Source of the DNA: Heliobacterium chlorum
GTDB taxonomy: Bacteria > Bacillota > Desulfitobacteriia > Heliobacteriales > Heliobacteriaceae
Direction of reading: 5' to 3'
Assembly: GCF_014502795.1 (NCBI RefSeq)
Contig: NZ_JACVHF010000003.1
Coordinates: 124,001 to 188,000 of the forward strand
DNA length: 64,000 nt
Below the pieces are notes generated by a model, which searched no databases, was not told the DNA's origin, and worked only from the letters and a program-made list of their open reading frames with translations. Positions 18,226 through 27,494 of the stretch are shown one piece after another. The position numbers were made by a program, and so were the translations under genes. Positions within the stretch are counted from its first letter, which is position 1. Every line of letters begins with the position of its first letter.

Positions 18226-19371
18226 TTAGAGAACCTCCTCTATCTTTTCCAGTATCCGTTCCGGTGGGATGATTTCCCCGTCAGCCTGACAGATCCCGTA
18301 GACGGGAACCTTTCCCTCAACAGCACTTTTGACGACATCGACCACTTGGCCCAGGTTCATCTCGGGAACGATAATGGCTTTTACTTTTTCCGCTAATTGA
18401 CGGAGAGCTTCTTCAGGAAAAGGCCAGATAGTGATCAAGCGAAGCATACCCACCTTTTGCCCTTTCGCACGGGCTTCCTTGACGGCCCGGGCAGCCGAAC
18501 GGGCCATGCAGCCAAAGGCCACCAGCAGGACATCAGCGTCTTCCGTCTGCACTTCTTCGACCATGATGATCTCATGCAAACCGCGACGGATCTTTTCATG
18601 GAGACGATCCTGATGCTCGCCCATCACAGCAGGACTGTTGGAAGGAAAACCAGTATCATCGTGAAGAAGACCGGTCACATGGTAACGGTAGCCCTCACCG
18701 AAATTGGCCATAGGCGGGACGAGTGAATCATCTTGCGGTTCATAAGGAACATATTGAGAAGGGGCAACCTTTGGTTTCTTTCGATCAACGATCTCTAGTT
18801 CTCCGGGAGCAGGAATGATGATGCGCTCCCGCATATGCCCGATGACTTCGTCGAGCATCATGAGAACGGGAATTCGGAATCGTTCTGAAAGATTAAAAGC
18901 TTTTACAGTCAGTTCAAAGCACTCTTGTACAGAACTGGGGCTAATCGCGATGATCGGGTGATCGCCGTGAGTTCCCCAGCGAGCTTGCATGATATCCCCT
19001 TGAGAGGGAGCTGTAGGCCCCCCAGTCGATGGGCCAAGACGTTGTACATCTACGACCACACAGGGCACTTCAGACAGAACGGCATAACCGAGGTTTTCCT
19101 GTTTTAGAGAAAAACCAGGGCCAGAAGTAGCGGTCATTGACTTGGCTCCCGTCAGGGACGCTCCGACGATGGCGGCCATACTGGCGATTTCGTCTTCCAT
19201 CTGGATGAACTTGCCGCCTACCTGAGGCAAGCGTTCTGCCAAGACTTCGGCGATCTCCGTCGATGGGGTGATCGGATATCCGGCATAGAAACGGGCTCCT
19301 GCGTAGATGGCGCCTTCGGCGCAAGCTTGGTTTCCCTGCATCAGACGAGCGTTGATGGATGTGACGTTCAA
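18226..19371 (-). CDS. korA: 2-oxoacid:ferredoxin oxidoreductase, alpha subunit
   Basis: A 381-aa alpha subunit with the pyrimidine-binding domain (YAGYPITPSTEIAEVL; QMEDEIASMAAIVGAS; TATSGPGFSLKQE) and the transketolase C-terminal-like domain II. GPSTGGPTAPSQGD is the typical KorA stretch. The likely start is TTG 19371, which overlaps the korD stop (TTGA) and has GGGGGGAAA upstream; the frame is open 42 bases further. It binds the 2-oxoacid and CoA with KorB. Confidence 0.9.
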   Translation of the reverse strand: MNVTSINARLMQGNQACAEGAIYAGARFYAGYPITPSTEIAEVLAERLPQVGGKFIQMEDEIASMAAIVGASLTGAKSMTATSGPGFSLKQENLGYAVLSEVPCVVVDVQRLGPSTGGPTAPSQGDIMQARWGTHGDHPIIAISPSSVQECFELTVKAFNLSERFRIPVLMMLDEVIGHMRERIIIPAPGELEIVDRKKPKVAPSQYVPYEPQDDSLVPPMANFGEGYRYHVTGLLHDDTGFPSNSPAVMGEHQDRLHEKIRRGLHEIIMVEEVQTEDADVLLVAFGCMARSAARAVKEARAKGQKVGMLRLITIWPFPEEALRQLAEKVKAIIVPEMNLGQVVDVVKSAVEGKVPVYGICQADGEIIPPERILEKIEEVL

Positions 19372-19592
19372 CTCTTTTTCCCCCCAACAACGGAAATGGC
19401 ATAATCGGGACAATGATTTTCACAAATCTTGCAATGAGTGCACTTATTCGCCTGAATCACCGTGACCTTACCCAACTCGTCAGGACCAAGCACTTTGACC
19501 GGACAGAGGGCGTAACATATCCCACAGGCTTTGCACCAGCTTAGATTGATTGCTATCGGCATTTGTTGTGTCGTTTCGGCGACAGAAGACAT
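19368..19592 (-). CDS. korD: 2-oxoacid:ferredoxin oxidoreductase, ferredoxin (delta) subunit
   Basis: A 74-aa 2[4Fe-4S] ferredoxin-like subunit with CKACGICYALCP and CTHCKICENHCP motifs. It passes electrons from the KorAB TPP centre to free ferredoxin. GAGGTG precedes the ATG. First gene of korDABC; its leader carries an inverted repeat that may be an operator. Confidence 0.92.
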   Translation of the reverse strand: MSSVAETTQQMPIAINLSWCKACGICYALCPVKVLGPDELGKVTVIQANKCTHCKICENHCPDYAISVVGGKKS

Positions 19593-19644
19593 TTTTTTAT
19601 CACCTCAATATAACAGTTCGGCAGGGTGTGAATTTTTTAATTTG

Positions 19645-19660
19645 GTCTGATTATTCAGAC
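19645..19660. promoter_or_regulatory. Inverted repeat in the kor leader (candidate operator)
   Basis: GTCTGA-TTAT-TCAGAC, a perfect 6-bp inverted repeat embedded in TTTG...TATT. It lies about 20 bases downstream of the kor -10 box and about 50 bases before korD. This is typical of a roadblock repressor site (GntR/FadR- or TetR-like symmetry). The regulator is unknown. Confidence 0.5.
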
Positions 19661-19683
19661 TATTTGCCTACCCAACAAATCCT

Positions 19684-19713
19684 ATATTAGACTACGTCTA
19701 CAGTTACTGTCAA
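19684..19713 (-). promoter_or_regulatory. Sigma-A promoter of the kor operon
   Basis: Minus-strand TTGACA (19708-19713), an 18-base spacer and TAATAT (19684-19689). Confidence 0.75.
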
Positions 19714-19774
19714 TATTTTAATCAGTTCTTTATCAGCTTGTTAAAAATATCTTTTTATATAGGTGGAAGAAAAG

Positions 19775-19804
19775 ATGGTATGGCAATGGAAAAAGCTATG
19801 GTAA
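19775..19804 (+). CDS. Possible Trp-rich leader peptide (9 aa)
   Basis: AGGTGGA, about 7 bases, then ATG and eight further codons encoding MVWQWKKLW and a TAA. Three of nine residues are Trp. It ends 56 bases before the HD-GYP gene, and a run of eight T lies between. It could be a translated leader, but no clear attenuator hairpin follows, so chance is possible. Confidence 0.3.
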   Translation: MVWQWKKLW

Positions 19805-19860
19805 ACTTAAATTCACAGGATTTTTTTTGAACTCTTAATAGTCTTCTGGGAGTTGATTCG

Positions 19861-20919
19861 ATGCCTCGTCTGGAGTTAAGCAAACTACGGCCCGGTTTCA
19901 TCGTCGCCAAAGATGTATATATTGAAGATGGACGTGTTTTATTGGCCCGGGGAGTAACTCTGACCCCCATGTTCATTGAACGTTTGAAGCAATTCGGCAT
20001 TGATTCGGTCTTTGTAATGGACCAATACTCCAGAGTCGACGTATATGAAACGATTATCGACTCGACAATGCTTTTAGTCAACCGAACGCTGCGTAAGTAC
20101 GTTCGACCCAATGGACTCAACAAAGGTTTTGAGGACGCCATGTTCACTGTCGAGTCCATTTTTACGGAAATCCTTCAGAATCGAACTGTACTGAACTTGT
20201 TAACGGATTTGCGCAGCATTGAAGATCATACCTATACCCATTGTGTTCACGTATCTGTCTTATCCCTCATCGTAGGTATAAGTATGAGCTTGTCAAAAAC
20301 TCAGCTCCTCGTTCTAGGGACCGGCGGCCTGCTTCACGACATTGGGAAAACATCGATTCCACCTGAAGTATTGTTAAAAAAAGATCCTTTAACGCCTGAG
20401 GAGTTTAAACTGATTCGCAATCACGTCAATTTTGGCGCTAACATCCTTCGTTCCATACCAAACATACATCCTGACGTGATCGAAATCGCTTATCAACATC
20501 ACGAGCGCTATAACGGGAGCGGCTACCCTCAAGGACTAACCTTCCACAACGTCAACGAATCGGCCAAAATTGTCGCTGTAGCCGACGTTTTTGATGCCCT
20601 TACGGAAAACCGAGCCTACCGAAAGCAACATTCACCCCATGAGGCATTGGAATTTTTGCTCGGTTCGGGAAACTATTTTTTCGATGCTAAAACAGTCCGT
20701 CATTTCGTTGAAAATATCTCAATCTACCGACTAGGCAGCCTCGTAAAACTGTCTGATGGGCAGATCGGGATGGTTACAAACATTTCGAAATACATATCAG
20801 CAAGACCTATCATTCTTATACTCTATGACAAAAATCGCAATCGAGTCACTCAAGAACTGGAAATCGATTTGGGTGACCCCGTTAACGCTACAGTTCATAT
20901 CATCAAAGTATTAGACTGA
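19861..20919 (+). CDS. HD-GYP domain c-di-GMP phosphodiesterase
   Basis: A 352-aa cytoplasmic protein. An N-terminal ~110-aa region of the type often preceding HD-GYP domains is followed by the phosphohydrolase domain: GLLHDIGK (HD at 159-160) and [14 protein letters not shown] (213-226), which contains the GYP triad. All visible metal ligands are intact, so it probably degrades cyclic di-GMP. GGGAG lies 7-8 bases before ATG. Its 3' end overlaps the hybrid kinase gene by 25 bases tail to tail. Neighbouring polysaccharide-type genes fit a c-di-GMP output. Confidence 0.9.
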   Translation: MPRLELSKLRPGFIVAKDVYIEDGRVLLARGVTLTPMFIERLKQFGIDSVFVMDQYSRVDVYETIIDSTMLLVNRTLRKYVRPNGLNKGFEDAMFTVESIFTEILQNRTVLNLLTDLRSIEDHTYTHCVHVSVLSLIVGISMSLSKTQLLVLGTGGLLHDIGKTSIPPEVLLKKDPLTPEEFKLIRNHVNFGANILRSIPNIHPDVIEIAYQHHERYNGSGYPQGLTFHNVNESAKIVAVADVFDALTENRAYRKQHSPHEALEFLLGSGNYFFDAKTVRHFVENISIYRLGSLVKLSDGQIGMVTNISKYISARPIILILYDKNRNRVTQELEIDLGDPVNATVHIIKVLD

Positions 20920-23900
20920 TCTGGCCCTTCAGCCAGCCAGCGTTCTACCATGAGGCTCAATTTATCGGGGCTGATCGGCTTGCTTATATAATCGTCCATA
21001 CCGGCAAGCAAGCACGATTCCCGATCACCAGGCATGGCGTTAGCGGTCATAGCGATGATTGGCACATGCCCTCCTATCTCTGCTTCAATGTTGCGAATTG
21101 CCTTGGTTGCTTCTAATCCGTCCATCACAGGCATCTGGCAATCCATGAGGATGAGATCATATTTGTTTTGTTCCATCATTTCTAACGCCTCTTGGCCATT
21201 GTTGGCGATATGGCTTTGGTAAGCTGATCGTTGTAACAGTATGCTGATCAGCTTTTGATTCGCCTTGTTGTCTTCAACGACTAAAAGGAGCCAGTCTTTC
21301 ATAGGTTCCAGTGGTTTCTTTTTAGATACTGGCGGTTCTTCCGAGCTGCCGACGGTAAATACTTTGCTTTTTCCCGCGCTGATCGAATCCGTCCAGTTCC
21401 CTTTTGCCCTGTTCTGAAAGCATTTGAGGATTTGACTTCGTTTGAGTGGTTTTGTCAAAATGTCAGAGAAACCGTCTTTACTGCTTTCTTCTATTTTACT
21501 GTGTAAACCAAAGCCAGCCAATAGGACAAAAGGAGTTGTACCGTCCATGAGAAGCTCCCTGTGATTCGCTTTGGATACATCCATAAAGACGAGTGCATAA
21601 GGGGCTTTTTCGTGTTCTGCCTCTCGCAGTAAGCGAAAGGCTTCTTTTTCGTCTTCCGTAAACGTACAGTTGAAACCCCAAGCTTCTCCGTAGCGACGTA
21701 ACACGTCCCTTGTAAAGGTACAGCTATCGACAATCAAGACGCGTAACCCCTGAATCTCCTTAGGGGCTATGCCGGTCCTTGGGGGCTCAGATACTTTGCT
21801 AGAGAAGGTAAACCAGAAGGAAGATCCCTCTCCCGTTTCACTTTCCACACCGATTTGTCCGCCCATCATTTCCACGATTCGCTTCGATATGGTCAGTCCG
21901 AGACCCGTACCTCCGTATTTGCGTGTCGTTGTTCCATCGGCTTGCGTAAAAGGTTGAAAAAGACGTTTCCGTGCCGCATCGGTTACACCGATACCGGTAT
22001 CGTTGACTTCCACTTTCAAAAAAACGATGCCTTGCTTAGGCGGTTCTGCTGTCACGACGATCCCGACTCCCCCACGGTCGGTAAACTTAATCGCATTGCT
22101 CACTAAGTTAAGCAGGACTTGCCGTAACCGTAAGGGATCCCCGAACAGTTTTTCGGGAATGAACGGGTCGATAAACGTGTCTAAAGATAATCCTTTTTCC
22201 GAGGCCTTTGGCGCTAACAGGTCTGCGACGCTTTCGATCACTGTAAGCGGTTCATACTCGATCTCTTCTAACTCCATTTTTCCGGCTTCGATTTTGGAAA
22301 AGTCTAAGATGTCGTCAATGATTCGCATCAATCCCTCAGCCGATTCTCTAACGATGAGTGCATATTCCTGCTGTTGCTCGTTGAGGGAAGTATCCAGCAA
22401 CAGCTGGTTCATACCTATAATACCGTTCATAGGAGTGCGTATCTCATGGCTCATGTTAGCCACAAATTCGGATTTTAAGCGAGACGCTTCTAAAGCTTCG
22501 TCCCTCGCCATGGCCAATTGCTCTTCGGCCTTTTTTCGCTCTATCGCACCACCAATACTAGCGGCGACAGCCTGCAGAATTGTCTTTTCATTATCGGTCC
22601 ATTGTCTATCTGCCTGAGACTCTCCAAAGCCGACAAAACCCCAGAATCGTTCCCTCGTTTGGATAGGTACGAGAAGAATCGAACTAATCTTTAGATAATG
22701 AAAAAACTTCTGTTCCAAGATCGGAAATTCATCGATAACACCACCGATGGGGTCTCCCTGTGAGAGGGTTTCATACCAACGAGTCAAGCCCCAGTCTTGA
22801 TAGGAAACATTTTCTAAGTCAACCTTTTCACCTATCTCCTCATAGGTTCCATTTATCCATTCGGAGCGCCGACTAAAGGACATTTTTCCTGATTCGGGAT
22901 AGCGAAGGTTTTCGAATATGTACACCCGATCGACTTTTGCCGCTTCTCCGAGCATAGCGATAGCCTCTTGTGTCGCCCGCTCATAATCAGTAACTGTCAG
23001 TAATCGGTAGGCCGTGTCGGCCGAACCTTGAAGCAGACTTCCCTGCTGGCGAAGCTGTTCAGCCGATTCCCGCAACGACTGTAGAGCAACATAAAAAATG
23101 ATGACAATAATACAGACGACAAGTGTAGAGGCAAGGCCGATAAAACGGTACGTAGCAACCATTAAATTCCACTGTTTGGCGTCGATATCCATACCATATA
23201 GGGCTAGAACATGATGACTCTCAGGATCCCGAATAGCGGCCAAGCCGGAGACCCATGTTCCCCAACTGTCAGTTACAGGCCCTTCCACGAACGACTGACC
23301 GGTAGAAAAGGAGGAAATCAACGCCTCCGTAGCATCGGTAAATTCATCACCTGGCGGGCTGTAGCCCTCAGAAGTATCTGGTTCACTATCTAAGAAAAAA
23401 AACACTTGCCCGTCTCTTATTCCCAATAGGTAAACAAAACGACAGTCCGGGTTTGCCTCATGTAAAGCCATCAATTGGCTTCGAAGATAGCGGTAGCTCT
23501 CCGTTCCCAAATCTTCCGTGGAACCGGTTAAATGGGATACATGACTTCCGTCTATAGCGGCGGCGGCTGTAGATGCTCGAGAAAGAAGATGATTTCTCGC
23601 GACGGCTTCTCCACGCTCTTCGAGCATTTCTGTAGAGATCCAACCTAGAAACAAAAGAGCCGTAAGAAAGAACAGTGGCATCGATTCGGTGAGAGAATAG
23701 GGCCTCTTGTTGAAGCGACTGCAGTGCCAGAGGTAAACAGTACCGGCAAAAACAAAAGGGATTTGAAAGGCTGTCGTCAAAGCTCCTGAATATCCGATCG
23801 CTGAGCTTCCGGCCATGCTTAGAAGCAAAAAATAGCCGATCCGTTCATAAATTTTTCCGTTGTAGGAGGACCAACTTCGACGTCCAAACTCAGCCAAGAA

Positions 23901-24143
23901 CAAAAATGCGAGACCATGAAATCCCCTGCAGACCGTGACATAAAAAGTCCCCGACCCAAATTCCCAGGCGATTACATCGAACCAAGCTGCCAATGCATGA
24001 AAAAATCCAAAACACCCCAGCCAAAACCAGGGCAGATCCTTATATGATCTATGCCGCATAAGGTGGCATACATAAGTAAACAGCGTAAATCCCAATGCAT
24101 AAATGAACAGAATATAATCGGTTTGTTCGGAGAGGTAACTCAC
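20895..24143 (-). CDS. Hybrid sensor histidine kinase (BarA-like, two receiver domains)
   Basis: A 1082-aa membrane kinase. The N-terminal ~170 residues hold about six helices. An extracytoplasmic sensor region (about 190-325) is followed by another helix (about 330-352) and a GAF domain (about 380-540). Next come HisKA with [10 protein letters not shown], HATPase_c with NAIKFTD, DTGIGV and [10 protein letters not shown], then two receiver domains. The first receiver is weak: LIVDS has one acid where the pair is normally two, but FMDV and TKP remain. The second has VVEDN, LMDCQMP and SKPI and looks functional. No Hpt domain is present. The gene begins with GTG 55 bases after the DUF2334 gene on the same strand. 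Confidence 0.9.
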   Translation of the reverse strand: MSYLSEQTDYILFIYALGFTLFTYVCHLMRHRSYKDLPWFWLGCFGFFHALAAWFDVIAWEFGSGTFYVTVCRGFHGLAFLFLAEFGRRSWSSYNGKIYERIGYFLLLSMAGSSAIGYSGALTTAFQIPFVFAGTVYLWHCSRFNKRPYSLTESMPLFFLTALLFLGWISTEMLEERGEAVARNHLLSRASTAAAAIDGSHVSHLTGSTEDLGTESYRYLRSQLMALHEANPDCRFVYLLGIRDGQVFFFLDSEPDTSEGYSPPGDEFTDATEALISSFSTGQSFVEGPVTDSWGTWVSGLAAIRDPESHHVLALYGMDIDAKQWNLMVATYRFIGLASTLVVCIIVIIFYVALQSLRESAEQLRQQGSLLQGSADTAYRLLTVTDYERATQEAIAMLGEAAKVDRVYIFENLRYPESGKMSFSRRSEWINGTYEEIGEKVDLENVSYQDWGLTRWYETLSQGDPIGGVIDEFPILEQKFFHYLKISSILLVPIQTRERFWGFVGFGESQADRQWTDNEKTILQAVAASIGGAIERKKAEEQLAMARDEALEASRLKSEFVANMSHEIRTPMNGIIGMNQLLLDTSLNEQQQEYALIVRESAEGLMRIIDDILDFSKIEAGKMELEEIEYEPLTVIESVADLLAPKASEKGLSLDTFIDPFIPEKLFGDPLRLRQVLLNLVSNAIKFTDRGGVGIVVTAEPPKQGIVFLKVEVNDTGIGVTDAARKRLFQPFTQADGTTTRKYGGTGLGLTISKRIVEMMGGQIGVESETGEGSSFWFTFSSKVSEPPRTGIAPKEIQGLRVLIVDSCTFTRDVLRRYGEAWGFNCTFTEDEKEAFRLLREAEHEKAPYALVFMDVSKANHRELLMDGTTPFVLLAGFGLHSKIEESSKDGFSDILTKPLKRSQILKCFQNRAKGNWTDSISAGKSKVFTVGSSEEPPVSKKKPLEPMKDWLLLVVEDNKANQKLISILLQRSAYQSHIANNGQEALEMMEQNKYDLILMDCQMPVMDGLEATKAIRNIEAEIGGHVPIIAMTANAMPGDRESCLLAGMDDYISKPISPDKLSLMVERWLAEGPDQSNTLMI

Positions 24144-24197
24144 TAAGGCACCACGCCTTTCTAGCGTTTAATGACTCATAGAGATCCCCGATTCAAT

Positions 24198-25868
24198 TCA
24201 TCTTTCGTCATCGGTTCGACGGCGAATCGCCCAAGCGATCACTATTCCTATTAACAAGACCGTCATCGTAGATTCCACCGTGTCTTTGACGGCTGGGGCA
24301 AGCTCTGTTTCTGATTCCGCTCGAAGAGATCCCCCTAATAAAGGATCCCAAAAAAGGTCTTGTCCAGTTAACTTGCTTTGATCCGCGTTGATTTCTTGAA
24401 CCGGTAAAGAGCGCACGTCTAAAAAGGTATAGCCTTGATCTTTTAATCCATCGACAAGCTTGGCGAGGGAGGTTGGTTCCAAAAAGGAATGAAAAAAAGC
24501 TCCGGCGGCACATTCTCGAACGAGAGCGATTTCTTGGGCCTCTTCTAACATCGGCGTAACCGGGTCGGTAAGGTTCATGTCTACCAAACCGAGGTTCTCT
24601 GGCACAACAAGATAGCCATATTGGTCTTTTTTCAAAATGTAAGGAATTTTTTGTGTCTGACGAGACTGATCAGAAATCTGAGGACTGCCAGCCAACAATC
24701 TTACCTGCTGTCTCATGGCCTTGTAGGTTTCACTTCCCATGGCATAGTGCGGGACAGTCATGCCATAGGGGTGCAAACCAAGGGATCGCAAATCAACAAT
24801 TCCCTGGTTTAGACGTTCTTCCGCCCAATGGGGACGTTCCGGAGGAATAATGGCACGTTCATGGACAGCGTCCCAGAATTCAAAACCCAAGGCAGTTTCG
24901 TCATTACCCACCTGATGGGTAAAACCGTGAATAAGAATCGTCCCTCCACAAGTCTCCATGTATCGAAGGGCTTCGATCAGTTCAGGTCTCTGCGCTAGGA
25001 AAACACGGCTGTTCGTCTGTGGGTTTACATAGACAGGGATCACGGTAACCATAAAGGGGATTTGTCGGGCTTTCAACACATCAGCAATTTTCCGCAACGT
25101 TTCAGGAGAGCGCAGAGGGTGGACGTCTTCGATTCGTACGGTGGCCCATTTTTCTGGTTGGGCTTGTTTCCCCATGAAATCGAAAAGCTGGTCAGCAACG
25201 AGGAGATAGCTTTTACTATGTAGGTCCGTATTGGCTACATACCAGAAATTTTGTCTCTGCAGCCCGAAAGGACGCCGTCCCTGAGGCGAATCCACCCAAG
25301 CCCATATTTGGCTGTCTTGGGGATATTTTTCGATCAAATTCAAGGTAACTTCCTTGGGGTTGGTTAGACTTTTTCCTTTATATTCGTAGTTTGCCCTTTG
25401 TCTTGCGACTGGCTTCGTTACAAAGCGAGGGCCGCCGGCGTCTCCCAGTTCATCGATATTCTTTCCTAACCACATGACCGGTTTTGTTGTCTTAGCGATA
25501 TCTCGGAGCAATTGGGAAGGTACTTTTTCTTCAAAAGTCCCCAGATAAATCAGGCTGTCAAAGGACTCCAACTGAGCCTCATGATAATCAGCACTGGTGC
25601 AGAGGGAGATATCTACCTCAAAGTGACCCAGCAGGTTTTGCATCATTTGTGCCCAATCCTGCTCTTGGCGGGCTGTCGTTCCCCGAAATGCCCGTCCGTC
25701 AGGGTACACGATCAGGACACTTTTGACTAGCTTTTTTTCGGGAATCGGGGCTGTTCCAGCTGTTACCATGAGAGGCGACAGGGTTGTTCCCAGTAAAATC
25801 GAGATAAGAATGGCGAAAATCATACAGCTTTGTTGTCTGCAGCCTATTTTGTTGTTCAACCTTTTCAC
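24198..25868 (-). CDS. DUF2334 (polysaccharide-deacetylase-like) exported protein
   Basis: A 556-aa protein with an N-terminal signal peptide and a C-terminal transmembrane helix (TMTVLLIGIVIAWAI) before a basic tail. The central region contains TVRIEDVHPL, an FMVTVIPVY strand and GTILIHGFTHQ, matching DUF2334, a deacetylase-like NodB fold that includes Bacillus YdaL. The Asp and His motifs could bind metal. It probably acts on a surface polysaccharide outside the membrane. The GTG start has only a weak ribosome-binding site. The hybrid kinase gene follows downstream and may be co-transcribed. Confidence 0.75.
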   Translation of the reverse strand: MKRLNNKIGCRQQSCMIFAILISILLGTTLSPLMVTAGTAPIPEKKLVKSVLIVYPDGRAFRGTTARQEQDWAQMMQNLLGHFEVDISLCTSADYHEAQLESFDSLIYLGTFEEKVPSQLLRDIAKTTKPVMWLGKNIDELGDAGGPRFVTKPVARQRANYEYKGKSLTNPKEVTLNLIEKYPQDSQIWAWVDSPQGRRPFGLQRQNFWYVANTDLHSKSYLLVADQLFDFMGKQAQPEKWATVRIEDVHPLRSPETLRKIADVLKARQIPFMVTVIPVYVNPQTNSRVFLAQRPELIEALRYMETCGGTILIHGFTHQVGNDETALGFEFWDAVHERAIIPPERPHWAEERLNQGIVDLRSLGLHPYGMTVPHYAMGSETYKAMRQQVRLLAGSPQISDQSRQTQKIPYILKKDQYGYLVVPENLGLVDMNLTDPVTPMLEEAQEIALVRECAAGAFFHSFLEPTSLAKLVDGLKDQGYTFLDVRSLPVQEINADQSKLTGQDLFWDPLLGGSLRAESETELAPAVKDTVESTMTVLLIGIVIAWAIRRRTDDER

Positions 25869-25985
25869 CCGACATCTTCCAAATCGATCGTTCTCCCAAA
25901 AGCAAAGAACTCCTACCCTATTATACCTTTTCTCTTTTCATAAAAAAAACCTTCTCCTCGGAATTTGAAAAAGAATAGTCATTTT

Positions 25986-26015
25986 GCATGGTCATACCCA
26001 TTTCAGACCATACTA
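25986..26015 (+). promoter_or_regulatory. Sigma-G-like forespore promoter of the sleB-like gene
   Basis: GCATG (25986-25990), an 18-base spacer and CATACTA (26009-26015). Both match the sigma-G consensus (GHATR and CATWMTA) and lie 40 bases before the hydrolase start. Confidence 0.65.
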
Positions 26016-26055
26016 GCCATGTACATGAAGAAGTCTGAACAAAAGGGGGTATTTC

Positions 26056-26571
26056 ATGCGGAAACGAGGAAAAAGGGGCCTCATCTTACTGCTCATTACC
26101 TTGCTCATCTTCCCTTGGCCCATCGCAGAACCCACATTGCCGATGACCTTTGACCAGTTCAAGGCAAAATTTGCGACGGAAATCGCTGAAGCACAGGCAA
26201 TTGGAGTGGGCTGGCCCCGTGAATACGACCTTTGGATGCTTGCTCGAACCATAACCGGAGAAGCTCGAGGCGAACCTTACGTGGGTCAAGTCGCTGTGGG
26301 GGCTGTCGTGCTCAACCGCGTCCGCCATCCCTCTTTCCCCAATACGGTATCTGGTGTCATCTTCCAACCGGGTGCTTTTACCGCTGTCGACGACGGGCAA
26401 ATCTGGATGGATATCAACCCGACCTGTTTGAATGCGGCTCGTGACGCATTGGCCGGATGGGATCCCAGCGGCGGTGCACTCTATTACTTTAATCCGGCTA
26501 CTGCGACGAGCGCTTGGATCTGGAGTCGACCACAGATCCTCACCATTGGAAAGCACATCTTTACACACTAA
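26056..26571 (+). CDS. SleB-type cell wall (spore cortex) hydrolase
   Basis: A 171-aa exported protein: a basic N terminus, then a hydrophobic signal (GLILLLITLLIFPWPIA), then a Hydrolase_2/SleB domain. ARTITGEARGEPYVGQVAVGA contains the catalytic Glu, and GVIFQPGAFTAVDDG is also diagnostic. SleB enzymes are lytic transglycosylases that degrade cortex at germination; this one lacks the N-terminal peptidoglycan-binding domain of true SleB and is closer in size to CwlJ-like forms. The sigma-G-like promoter upstream supports a spore role. Confidence 0.88.
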   Translation: MRKRGKRGLILLLITLLIFPWPIAEPTLPMTFDQFKAKFATEIAEAQAIGVGWPREYDLWMLARTITGEARGEPYVGQVAVGAVVLNRVRHPSFPNTVSGVIFQPGAFTAVDDGQIWMDINPTCLNAARDALAGWDPSGGALYYFNPATATSAWIWSRPQILTIGKHIFTH

Positions 26572-26588
26572 ATCGTCACGTGAGTTTT

Positions 26589-26616
26589 AAGCGCCTCAAG
26601 CTGAAGAGGCGCTTTT
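26589..26616. terminator. Bidirectional terminator between sleB-like gene and sigK
   Basis: AAGCGCCTC-8 nt-GAGGCGCTT hairpin followed by TTCCCC. It serves convergent genes. Confidence 0.75.
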
Positions 26617-26638
26617 CCCCTCTAACTATTTGACGCTT

Positions 26639-27349
26639 TTAAATCCCTTTCCCCGCTCCCAATTCTTTAATCAGTTTTTGAACAGCTCGTTTTTCAATCC
26701 GGCTTACATAACTTCGTGAGATGCCCATCTTATCGGCTACCTCCTGCTGCGTCCAAGGTTTACCGCCGTGGAGACCATAGCGGAGGACCATGATATACTT
26801 TTCTTTGTCATTGAGAACCGTCTGAACTTTCTTCCGCAACTCGCTTCTCTCGAATGCTTTTTCCACCATTTCGGTGATCTCTTCCGAGTCTGTACCTAAG
26901 ACCTCTAGATAGGTCATTACATTTCCGTCCTTATCAACTCCGACAGGCTCATCAAAGGACACTACCCTCGATTCTTTTTTCTTATCGCGGTAATGCATAA
27001 GAATTTCATTTTCAACGCATCGAGAAACATAGGTACTCAGTTTAACCTGCTTTTCCACCTTAAAGGTATTGATCGCCTTAATCAGACCAATTGTTCCAAT
27101 GCTGATCAGTTCTTCATTCTCTTCTTGATTATGATTGTTATATTTTTTGCATATATGAGCGACCAACCTGAGATTGTGTAAAACTAGTTTATCGCGAGCA
27201 TTCTCATCTCCCTCAGCCATCCGGGCCAAGCACTCCGATTCTTCGCGGGAAGGCAGAGGCTTCGGAAATGAGTTGTTGTTCAAAGCACCCGTGAGAAAAG
27301 TAAGTCCTTTTAGGTAGGGAACCAATAAAGCAGTACCTAAAGAGAACAA
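26639..27349 (-). CDS. sigK: RNA polymerase sporulation sigma factor SigK (pro-form)
   Basis: A 236-aa late mother-cell sigma factor. The hydrophobic pro-sequence (FSLGTALLVPYLKGLTFLTG) is followed by NNNSFPKPLP, the mature-end region seen in Bacillus SigK, then region 2 (HNLRLVAHICKKYNN, LISIGTIGLIKAINTF) and the region 4 helix-turn-helix (TQQEVADKMGISRSYVSRIEKRA). The start is TTG 27349, because AGGAGG directly abuts the GTG at 27358 and is 8 bases from the TTG. The gene is intact, without a skin-like insertion. Processing by a SpoIVFB-type protease would be expected. Confidence 0.9.
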   Translation of the reverse strand: MFSLGTALLVPYLKGLTFLTGALNNNSFPKPLPSREESECLARMAEGDENARDKLVLHNLRLVAHICKKYNNHNQEENEELISIGTIGLIKAINTFKVEKQVKLSTYVSRCVENEILMHYRDKKKESRVVSFDEPVGVDKDGNVMTYLEVLGTDSEEITEMVEKAFERSELRKKVQTVLNDKEKYIMVLRYGLHGGKPWTQQEVADKMGISRSYVSRIEKRAVQKLIKELGAGKGI

Positions 27350-27409
27350 GTCGCACACCTCCTCTAGCTGATTTCCATTTTATGGAATACAGGCTAGAGG
27401 TGTGCCAGA

Positions 27410-27443
27410 ATGAACAAAGCTGCTCCAGCTAAGCTGGAGCAGC
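27410..27443 (-). terminator. Hairpin between pckA and sigK
   Basis: GCTGCTCCAGCT/AGCTGGAGCAGC, a near-perfect hairpin followed on the minus strand by TTTGTTC. It is probably the pckA terminator, weak in its T tract. A second inverted repeat, CCTCTAGC (27361-27368)/GCTAGAGG (27393-27400), overlaps the sigK ribosome-binding site. Confidence 0.6.
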
Positions 27444-27494
27444 AAAAATTCTATAGATTCTTTTTAATACACTATTCCAAATAAACAAATATTC

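Noticed and set aside
26639-27349. Skin-like element interrupting sigK
   Set aside because: The sigK frame is continuous from pro-sequence to region 4.
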